Assembly (NCBI RefSeq): GCF_001411555.2 | Contig: NC_049912.1 | Span: 15,558,341 to 15,622,340 of the forward strand | From: Juglans regia | Taxonomy: Eukaryota; Streptophyta; Magnoliopsida; Fagales; Juglandaceae | DNA: 64,000 nucleotides | Direction of reading: 5' to 3' | Shown here: positions 11,459 to 21,700 of the stretch, one piece after another | Numbering within the stretch: the first letter of the stretch is position 1 | Layout: each line of letters begins with the position of its first letter | Position numbers and translations under genes: made by a program | Notes under the pieces: model-generated | What the model was told of the DNA's origin: nothing | What the model saw: only the letters and a program-made list of their open reading frames with translations | Database searches by the model: none

Positions 11459-13215
11459 CCTGAGATATTACATTCAGTTTGGCCCTTTTGATATTTTCTT
11501 GAACTTTCTTTGATAGGATATGCCTTAGGTGTGTGTAACCAGAATTTTCCCTTAGTTTCAGCTACCAAACAACCCACAGGGTGTGTTACAGACTATATAT
11601 TGACAGACTTCACAAAAGGTAAACCTTTTCCAGTTTCCAAATCTAAATAATCACGAATTCAAGCTCCAACAATACCCACCACCAAATTTCTCGATTTTTC
11701 TCAACAACAATAAAAACCCTGAAAGAAGAAGAAGCGATACTTAGCCTACATAGTCACATAAAAGTAAACCTCTCCAACTCGTGTAATTTATTTTTGGAAA
11801 AATGCCAACCGTGTGTTACCGTTGGACGGAAGCTCAACTCACAGTATGGAGTTTGAAAGCGAGATCGAGGGTTTCAAGGGTGAGAGATGTGACGAAGGGG
11901 TTGGGGTGAAAGGTGAGGACGACATCTTCTAGGGTTTTATGGGTGAGAGACGTGAAGGGGCTAGGTTGAAGGGAGTGATCTGTTGCTGGGGTACTAGTTG
12001 GGGTGGGCATCGACATGCGGGAGATATGGGAGAAGAGGTCGTTTGCTCGTTGTCTTGGTTATGGAAAGAGGGAGAAGTAGGGAGCCGAGTGAGAGAAACT
12101 CGAGTGAGAGAAGTCTGAGAGAAGTGGGTGACTGAACCGTGAGTGGGTGAAGAGCCGAGTTTGGCACATCAGGTGTGTGGTGTGCGACCTGCAGACCGGA
12201 GGTTGGGTAGACTTTTTAATTCTTGTTGCTAATGTAATGCTACTAATGGATTTTGATGAAGGGGCCAATTTGGTATTTCTTAAAATTATAAAGAGTTAAA
12301 AATCTAATTAAACACACAGAGTAACTTGACTTTAAAGAGAAGCAAAATCGAATATATTTAACCTTACCAAGCAAATTCTCAAACTTTTTTTTTCCCAAAT
12401 ATATTAATATTTTGAAAATTTTGGTCCAACACTCATTGTACCTTGGCACTTGCTTAGTTTTTTGCTTTGTGGAATAACATTCTATTATTATATTAATATA
12501 ACGAGAGTTGTTGCTTCTTGAGCCAGACCGAAACAGAGAGAAAGACAACAATCAAACTCCAAATGACAGGAATTGAGGGACAAAACCAAGAAATGGAAGA
12601 GAGAAACAGAGAGAAAATGCAGGGAAATGGAAGGCGAGGGAAGGGAACTGAAAATAGAAAAAATTGAGGGAAGAGAGAGGTTTTGACCGTTGTAGTGTGA
12701 AATAAAATAATAAAATAAAAACATGATCGAGCTATCGTAACAGGTCAAATATGACCCAAGGGTGGGAAACATTGTAACTCAAAGCCAGTTTTATTTGGAT
12801 TTGCCTAATCCAGTGCATGTGTTTTTTATGCTCTATTAGGCAAAGTTTTGACTTCGATAGAGAATGCTTAAATCAATGAAGATGCTCTTATAAATTCTGT
12901 CAATTCTTACTTATGGAAAGAGACCTCACAGTTCATGGACTTGCAGAAAATTTAGATTTCGTTTAGAAAATAATATAAAAATTTGAGAGAAAAATAATTA
13001 AAATTTCGTAATATTCATTTTTAAATAATTATAGGTTTTGACAAAAAAAAAAAAAAAAAAACATAAGCTGTCATGGCATTATTACCAATACAAACTTATC
13101 TTTCTAATCTGTATTTTAAAAATAATTTCTATTATAACAACTATTATTATTATTATATTCTAAATTATTATTTAATTTTTTTAAAATTAAAAATTTCAAA
13201 TGAAATGTTAGTGAT
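11459..13215. other. Intergenic stretch, nothing firmly recognised
   Basis: Contains short open frames on both strands without family motifs and a purine-rich block at 12520-12680. No supported gene or element. Confidence 0.5.
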
Positions 13216-13330
13216 TGGTAGGGGTGTAAACAAAACCCAGCAAAACCAGTCCGAACCAGCCCGGTCCGAAGAGAAAACCCGGTTCCGATTCTAGACTTTT
13301 TAGGTCTGGACCAACGGTTCCATTAAAGGT
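13216..13330. repeat. Possible hAT-type element end (TAGGGGTGTAAAC...)
   Basis: The sequence starting TAGGGGTGTAAAC, followed by CCGGTCCGAAG-type words, resembles the end of common plant hAT non-autonomous elements. No opposite end was found, so it is probably a truncated relic. Confidence 0.4.
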
Positions 13331-13415
13331 TTTATTTTTCTCTATAAAATCTTTTCTTTTCCCATAGCAATACGTACACCAGGCAATCTTGATAATTAGT
13401 TTCTTCTAGAGCCTA

Positions 13416-13446
<31 letters not shown>

Positions 13447-13960
13447 CGATTTTTTACTTTAGAAAGTACTTGTAAAAAATTCTCCTTAAAATTTGGATCT
13501 TTTTATTAATAGTGGAATTAAAATAATTAAATTATCTAAGATTTTATGACAATTCACATGATATATAGATGATTTTAAAAAGCCAAGAGAAAATGGATTT
13601 TCATTTTGATAATTAATTGTGTTGAAAAACGAAAATATTAAGAAAAAAGTGTGCTTTAATTTTTTCTTGTATTTATAAAGTTCTAAAACCAAATGGATAT
13701 ATTTATATCTGTAATAACTAGCTATTTCTTATATGTTTTGGCCTCTACTGATCAGAAAACCGTCTAAATTCACCATTACCATACTTTGCTCCACCAGAAG
13801 AAATTAAATTAATCGCCCCTAGCTCCTCATGTGACACAATTGACGTCCTCCACAGCATAAACCCAGAATCGTAAGTACGAACTACGAAGATGGATCATCG
13901 ACGGCCCCAACGACGAGAATAATTATCAATTAGGCTTTATCCTGCATGCATGTTCCTAGC
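13331..13960. other. AT-rich intergenic stretch with a (TA)n microsatellite
   Basis: A TA dinucleotide run lies at about 13419-13440. Nothing else is recognised. Confidence 0.5.
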
Positions 13961-13969
13961 TAGCTAGTA

Positions 13970-14871
13970 CTTTTTTTTTTTTCTCGGCAAGTAAAGTATT
14001 TATAGATAAACTAACGGATACAATATATAAGTTTGGTGGAGTGAGAGTCTTCTACAATCTTTCCAAATCCAACACACATTACAACACAAAAGCAAAAAAT
14101 CAAAGGGGATGATCGGAGTTAAAAGATTGACTCCTACCCAATTTCTTAAGACCGCTTGGTGACGATTTTTAAATAGTTTGATGAACAGAATATAAAACTA
14201 CAGCTAGAAGCCATAGTACAAAAGAGTGTGCTGCAACGTGTTGGTCTGGACTGGTTGGAAGGAACTGTCACATCCACTTTCAGTCGATCATTGGTTAAGA
14301 AAAGCGGGAATATAGTGTAGCAATCGAAAATTGTGATAAATCGTCGACGAGGGGGCGTTTCTGACGATGGTGGCTCGTTCAGGCCACGCGCCATAGTTGG
14401 AGTGAAGAGAATAGTTGAATTTGGAAGATTCGAAGCTGTAGATCCCGAAACTGCCGCGTGTGGTGGCAAAGTGCTCTCTAAGGCATGACAGCAAGTGAGG
14501 ATCACGCGCAACATAAGCCGTGCGTGAGGCGAACACGCTGCATAGATAGACGGATTTCTTCTGTCAGTTTGAAGATTAGCACCTGGAGAAGCTAAAGAAG
14601 GGGCGCGTGTCCACCCTAGGTCGTCGAAAAGTAATAGATCAGCAAAAATAAACAGTGCTACTGGGAAATTAAAAAAAAAAAAAGAAAAAGAAAAAAACAT
14701 AGATAAACGGAAATAAAGGCCATGGCCGGCAAGGAAGGCCATGGCTGATGAGGAGGGGATGTGGGTGGAGCCGAAGCATCAACCCTCCTCCCCCTAATGA
14801 ACGAAAAGACTTTTTGAGAGAGGCGTTGGGCACGCTGGAGAGAAACGGCTGAGAGAGTTTTTTTGGTAGAG
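13970..14871 (-). mobile_element. Poly(A) retroelement of unknown family, copy 1
   Basis: A poly(T) run at 13971 marks the 3' poly(A) end of a minus-strand element. AGCTAGTA occurs on both sides (13962-13969 and 14872-14879), an 8-bp target duplication. A 198-codon open frame (14742-14146) has no family motif I recognise. It is broken in the second copy (45816-46640), so coding potential is doubtful. Shared blocks with copy 2 include the poly(T)-proximal 3' part and GAACGAAAAGA near the 5' end. It could be a non-autonomous LINE derivative. Confidence 0.7.
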
Positions 14872-14956
14872 AGCTAGTATAATATTATACGTTGTGTCAA
14901 CCCTACGACTAGGAGATTAATGAGTTCCTCATAGCTAGCCTTCCTTTTTACATTTA

Positions 14957-15136
14957 GGTTGTGTTTGAATGTTGAAGTGAATTGAGTTGAGATGATAAAA
15001 TATTGTTAAAATATTATTTTTTAATATTATTATTATTTTGAGATTTGAAAAAGTTGAATTATTTATTATATTTTGTATTGGAATTTGAAAAAGTTGTAAT
15101 GATGAGTTGAGAGGAATTAAGTAACCAAACGAAACC
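14957..15136. mobile_element. Tourist-like (PIF/Harbinger) MITE, copy A
   Basis: A 180-bp AT-rich element begins GGTTGTGTTTGAATGTTGA and ends CCAAACGAAACC, an imperfect terminal inverted repeat. It is flanked by TTA on both sides, the 3-bp TWA duplication typical of the PIF/Harbinger superfamily. It lies about 0.6 kb upstream of the P4H1-type start codon. Related copies lie at 17960, 25806 and 46951. Confidence 0.75.
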
Positions 15137-15139
15137 TTA

Positions 15140-15640
15140 ATGGTGTGAAATTATCCTCTCATGACTTTCGAAACACAATTAGTTTATGATATATTAGAGG
15201 AAAATAGATTTTTTAAAGCAGTATTTTTTAAATAGATTTAGTTTTTAAAAATTTACATTTTATTAAAATCAAAAAATTAGACTGAAACCGATAAAATTGA
15301 AAGTATTAATTTTGGAAGGTAATCAATGCGTAATCGATTTTAAAAAATGTAAAACCAGTAATATTGATTCGGTCTTAGATTTTTTATTATTATTTTTTAA
15401 ATATTTTTTTAACATCTTTAATTATTCAGAAAAAATTAAAAAATATATAATTTTATTAATACATATTTTCTTAATTATTAAGTAAAATTAAAAATTAAAT
15501 AAAAAAATAATAGATTGATAATAGAAGATAGTTAGAGTCTCATTATTCTTATGGATTACAAAGTCAGGGATTATGGGTTGTGGGCATTGACTCTTCTTAG
15601 TTCTTAGAAAAGAAGAAAAAAAAAACAAACTGGTAGGTAA
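15140..15640. other. AT-rich upstream region of the P4H1-type gene
   Basis: Very AT-rich, including a TTTTTTA/TAAAAA-dense block at 15340-15520. I could not choose a TATA box with confidence. The CT-rich run at about 15691-15703 lies just before the start codon and probably belongs to the 5' UTR. Confidence 0.4.
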
Positions 15641-15752
15641 ATAAAAAACATTCAACGAAGCTATGGGCGACAGTGGCGGACGCGGACCCCTCTCTCTCTC
15701 CAGACAACACCTTTGTCTCCTACTGTAAACCAAAAAACCAAAATTCCGAGCC

Positions 15753-18700
15753 ATGGCTGTGGCGGCCATGAAGATCGTGTTCGGCCTGCTAACACTCGTC
15801 ACAGTCGGAATGACTATAGGTAGCTGACTAAATCTATTTTTTCTTTCTTTCATTTAATTTTTTACATTAATACTTTGTTTGTCAAAAGCCCCTGATCAAT
15901 CGATCTCTAATCTTAGTCCTCCGAGTGAAGTAATCTCTAAAATTTCCATGCTCTGCTTCTACCAACAATATAGAGCTCTTTGCTAGCGTAATTGTACTGA
16001 CGCGTTGTTTGTTGTTTTGGAATTGCAGGTGCTTTGTTTCAATTAGCATTCATACGAAGGTTGGAAGATTCCTATGGTATATTTCTTGGCATTCTATCCA
16101 TTCTGTTTTTCATGCTCTCTATCGTATAATTATTTATCTATAAAAAAATGCTCTCTATCGAATAATGTTAAAGGTATAACCATTGATCCAAAAGCCTTAG
16201 GACTAAGGGTGATACCCGCATGGTGCGGGGCGGGGGTATCCTCCCCCACACCCCGCCCCGCACCATGCGGGGGGTTGGGGGTTTATCCCCCGCCCCCAGA
16301 CCAGGTGCTGGGGGGCGGGGGGAAAAAATCCCATCCGCCCCGCCCTCCGCCTAGGCACCACATTGTGTTTAAAAAAAATATTTTTGGTCTAAAAATATTT
16401 TTTTAGATCTAAATTATAATATAATTTAAATAATAAATTAAAATTTATAAATATAAAAAAAACTTAAACTCATTAGAGTTAGATTTTGGATTGATTTGAC
16501 CTCCTAGACCAACCTTTATATAAGAGGCCAAGACAATACAATAATCATCCTTAAGCAATGTGGGACTTAGTAGTAAGTCTCACATTGCTTAAGGATGACT
16601 ATTGTATTGCCTTGGCCTCCTATATAAAGGTTGGCCTAGGAGACCAAGGCAATCTAATGACTTGAATATAATTTTAAGTCTTTAATAAATTGTATATATC
16701 TATATACAATATATTTATTTATATATATATATATAAATAATTTTTTTTTTTTTTTATATGTGGAGCGGGGGCGGGGGGCGGGGCTGGGCCCCGCTGGGGT
16801 CATCCCGCCCCCTCTAGGCCCTCTCTATGCTGGGCGGGGCAGCGGGGCATCGATTCGGTGATAGCCCTTCTCTTTTGGTGGCTTCACTCATCTATCATTA
16901 TTCAATGACTTAACACCATGCCCATGTATAGCACCAAGACATTTTAATCTAGCCTAAATGTTGCCCCCTCTGTGACTTGAACAGGTGACGTAGTCCCTAC
17001 TTTAATACCAATTGTTAAAGGCCCAACCAATGATCCAAAATCCCAAACACTAATGGATATTGATTTGGTTAAGTCTTTAACACTTAGGATCATAACATCT
17101 AATTATATAGTAAGTTGAAGAGTCAATAAGAAATGTTCGTTAGGGAAATCTTGATTCGTGCATCATAGGTTTGCAGGCAATTATCAAGTCTTTGTGGGTA
17201 GGAATGAGATTTGACTATGGAAATTACGTTAGTAAACTATACTTGCACTTATCAAAAAAATTAAACTATACTTGTAGGAGTATCACTTCACTTTAACTAG
17301 GTAGCACATATGATTAGAAGATGAGAAACTTTAGTCAGTAAGTGGAAGGAAGAAGCACAGATGCTGAAGTTTGCTGGAGATTGATGATATTTGACAATTT
17401 ATTGACATTTTTTCGGATTCGGATATCTTTAATCCAGGGAAGTAAGCAGCCATTCTATGAAATAAAGTGTGGCTTTGAAACTAATTGGTGTTGATAAACA
17501 AATTTTGTATTTAACTTCACAGATGAAACTTAAGTAAGCTTGATATTTAAACAATTGTTGTTACATCACAAAGATTTTATGGTAATTGTAAGGGCATTAG
17601 AGTCATCTCAATCAACTCTAGAAAAAAGTTTGTTTTTTCTAAGTAACTCTTGAAAGATTTTGTTTTTTTTTTTATCAGTCACTCTTGAAAGATTTTGTTG
17701 AGGAGCTTAGTGTTAACATTATGCTATTCATCAACCTCCAAAATTTTGATTTTTGATTAATGCTGTTTATACTAAAAAAATAGCTTTGCTGCTGATATTT
17801 GTGAATCATATCCTTAATGGGCACAGAGGTTCCATCGTTTAGAAGATTGCAGGGACATCATAATGATGGCTATCTTCACCTGCCCAGAGGTTGGCATGCT
17901 TCCTAACCATTATTTTTGTTCCTAAAAGTGAGTTTTTGATAAGGAATTCTGATTTCTTAGGGCAGGTTTGGGGCACAAGACAAAACACAAAATTCTCATC
18001 TCATCTCATCATTACACATTTTTCAAATTCCTATACAAAATATAATAAACAATTCAACTTTTTCAAATCCCAGTACACCTTTTTCAAATCCTAAATTAAT
18101 AATAATATTAAAACATAATATTTTAAACTTCAAAACAAAACACAAAATTCTCACCTCACCCCTTAAACCTACCCTAAGTTCATTGCATCTGTGGATTTGT
18201 TGAACGAGTGGTCACTCTCTCCCTCCCATTTATTTTCATTTCTTAGCATAGAGTAGTATTGAGTTTTTTTATGCATAAAAAAGATTTAGTGGAGTTTGGG
18301 AGTACGCATGCTCTGATCTATTACCTTTTTACAATTTTCAGGTATTCCCCTCTGGGATAACGACAAGGAAGCAAGAATTTTACGTCTTGGCTATGTAAGC
18401 TCATTATTTTGTTATCTGCGTTGAATTTTAAATTTCCTATATCTTATGCACAAGGATGGTTGGAGGGGGGTATATGGAGGAAAATGAGTGCTGGTAAAAG
18501 CTCTGGGCGCACTTAAGCACAAACGCCATTTAGAGCCTCTGTGCTTTGTGCCTGATTGAAGCAAGGAGCACATTTTTAAAGATGATGTACAATAAAAAAA
18601 AAAAATCCATAAAAAAAGAAGCAAAGATGGTTATTTAGCCTATTAACTGAATTTATTAGAGTATTTTGCAACATATAAATCAAGTACTCAACTAATTACG

Positions 18701-21700
18701 ATACATTTAAACATAAAATTTAATATAATTCTCTTATGCATTGCTAAATATATACATCTATGATATTTGATAGCCATAATAAAATAAAAATACATGTTTC
18801 AATAAAAGAATATACCAAAAAGTGCCATGACCAAAAAGGCTCAAGAATTGTAGATATTGACTTCTATGCTAACATAAAAAATGAAATATCAATCCATCTA
18901 GAAAACCAACTTGGACTATTACATTGGGTTCAAAGTATACACATCACATGTGACAACATGTGGTGCCATGATGTGTAAATGATCTTCAATATCAAACTAA
19001 ATACTTAAGAATATTTGCTTACATAAGTTTTTGGCTCTTGAACTGATATATATATTATATATATATATATATTTTAAACAATTACAGAAGTGCACTTTTT
19101 TGCCTTTGAAGCTTACACTAAAAGCACAAAAAAACGCACCTTTATAAATACGTTTCACTTTGGTTAGTGAAGCGCTTCGGTTTAGGCGCTTTGTGCTTTG
19201 CGCTGAAGTGTGCTTTTACAAACACTGGGACAGATTCAGTTTTACTCTTGATTATTTGCATTTTGAAATAGTAAATTTTTAAAGCATACTTGACACTATT
19301 ATTAGGTCAGGATGGAAACCCTGCCTACATGATCATGTTCTGTCATGGAAGAAAACTATACTTGGTGCATATATGAATTTATAAAGTGGAAACCTTGTAT
19401 CTTTCAAATTCCAGTGATAGGCAATATGATTAATCTATATTGGGTTACTCTCTCTCTCTCCTCATCCATTTTTTTTAACCAGCATATATTTGGTTTTGAT
19501 ATGTCAGAATTATGTGAAACGTTTTACTCTCAAATTAGTTTGTCATTAAAATAAATTCTTCTTTTGGTAAGAATCGAGTATTTTATTAAAAGATGCAAAA
19601 GACATAGTCCATTATATAGGACATATACAAGATGAATACCTAATTAGAAATAGAAAAAGATAAAAGGAAATCATAAAAACTCAGCATCTTAAATTCTAGA
19701 GTGCCTGCCCAAAGGAACATAGTATTAAAGAAGAAAGTTTTAAGTCCTTCCATGTCTGCTCAAGCTCTCAAAATTTCAATCATTCATTTCACTCCAAATA
19801 CACTATACTAGACAGGTATGGACCATTTCTATACTGCTTTAATCTTAGTGCCACCATATAACCACCCTCTCTAATTTGCAAAAACGTCTACTGCCATTTT
19901 GGGCATAAACCAAGCAAACCAAACTTTACTGAAGCAGTCTTTCCACAAGGCTCTAGCAATCTCACTATGGAGTAAACGGTGGTCTATAAATTCCTTGCTC
20001 TGTCTGCACATACAACACCAATCTGTCGCAATGATATGACGTTTCTTACTTTTTGGAAACTTTAATTCTCAAGCCTCCTATTCCCTACGGAAATCATGTG
20101 GTGCATTTGGATGGAAAGGAATGCGCGCTGTTTTGAAGACAAGGAACGCACAGTGGTGGAGCTGAAGAATTTCTTTCTAAATACCTTATTGCTTTGGTTT
20201 TCTGCTATTGTGTTAGTTGGGGATAATATTCATGACTTCTTGTCTTTAGTTCATCGCTCTTAGAATGTATTTAGGTGTTCTGTGGTATACTTCCTGTGTA
20301 CATGGCCTAGGCCTTTTTCATTCTTATTAATATAATTTATCTTTTACGTATAAAAAAAAAAAAGCCTCCTATTCCCTTATATTTTTTTCCTTTCTATTTG
20401 ATGCAGGTCAAACCTGAAGTAATTAGCTGGTCACCTCGAATAATTCTACTTCATAATTTTTTGAGCAAGGAGGTAACTGTATGTGCTATTTTGGAGTGTC
20501 TTCTATTGTTTGCATGATTATCCCTGGCTCTTTAGGTATTTAATATGAGCTCGGGGTTTTGGCTGCTATAGTACTTTTCAGCAAAGTGGAAATATGGAGT
20601 CTGAATATTATCAATTGATTTTTTAGAGCCGAAAAACTATTTGTTATCTTGCAAAATGCAAGTGCTGGATTCGGTGAAATAGTACAATGAGTATAAGTGT
20701 GGACTATTTTAAAAGAACTTGTACTAGCAAAAAGCAACAAGCATAAAATGTGGATCACAATAAGACTTCCTCTACTTCATACGCTTCCAAATATTGTGGA
20801 CAGCATAATTACGAGCTACGCCACATATTTCTATTTTACGTGTAATTTCTAGTTTGTGTAGTGTATGCTACTTTTTGCTACCTTGTAATTTGGGTTATCT
20901 AAAAGTTGTTTTCCACGGCTTGGCATATAGACAACTATAACAAAAGTTGTCTTCCTCTGTATGGATAGAAGCTCTCATTTAGGATGATTGATCTTAAGCC
21001 AGGAGTGGCTGAGTGCACAAATTCAAGTTGGCAACAAGTTTGAAACTTTGGTGGAACTTAAAATATTGTCTGCTTGATTCTTGAATAGTTTAAAGATGTT
21101 CTTTTAACAATTGTAAATTTTAACAATTATAGATGAAGATACAAATTAATAATATAAAGTTGAAAATTTGTTGGTATTTACAGGAATGTGACTACCTTAG
21201 AGCTATAGCCCTCCCCCGACTTCAAATTTCTACTGTAGTGGATACAAAAACTGGGAAGGTAGAGACAGTTTCCTTCCTTCTCCTTCAAATTAATCTTTTA
21301 TTGTTCTTTAATATTGTCATTCTCCTGTCTCGCTATAAGCTATTTGGTAGTTCCTCTGTTGTGTGATTTCATCTCATGATATGTTTACAGTCACGTTCTC
21401 ACTTTTAGATTTGATACTGAAGCTGACAATTGATTGCAAGAGAGGAACTTTAGGCTAGTTTCTTGATAGACTTTTGAAGCTTTAAGTCTAGTGCTTAAAC
21501 GTTGGCAGGATTAATTTGTTGCAGCAGCTTGTTTGGTTTAGGTAGAGCTACAGTTAGGGTTTAATTGCAGAAAAGGTAGATTAGGTACTTTAGGGTTTCT
21601 AATAGAGAAAGGGAAAGGGCTGTTTTGGTGTTGAAACAAAAGAGGAAAACTCATTGGTCGAGTAACATTCCTTGACCTGTTTATGTTAGCCAGTGGCCGT

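Larger units (their letters stand above)
16166..17100 (-). mobile_element. TRIM-like LTR element, minus strand (P4H1 intron 2)
   Basis: TGTTAAAGG followed by a shared AACCA(A/T)TGATCCAAAA block occurs at 16166 and again at 17013. These read as the inner or outer edges of two short LTRs. Just left of the 17013 copy the minus strand reads TGGTATTAAAG, a near match to the tRNA-iMet primer-binding site, placed correctly for a minus-strand element. No coding capacity is seen between them. The right LTR may end at the CA near 17098. The left LTR is disrupted by the GC-rich element at 16206-16868. Confidence 0.6.

Noticed and set aside
11834..12268. Short minus-strand open frames rich in Thr/Ser
   Set aside because: No family motif, no splice-consistent neighbours; likely chance.
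16074..16406. A 110-codon open frame at the start of P4H1 intron 2
   Set aside because: It runs through the GC-rich element and carries no motif; it starts at the end of exon 2 but splicing evidence by homology excludes it.
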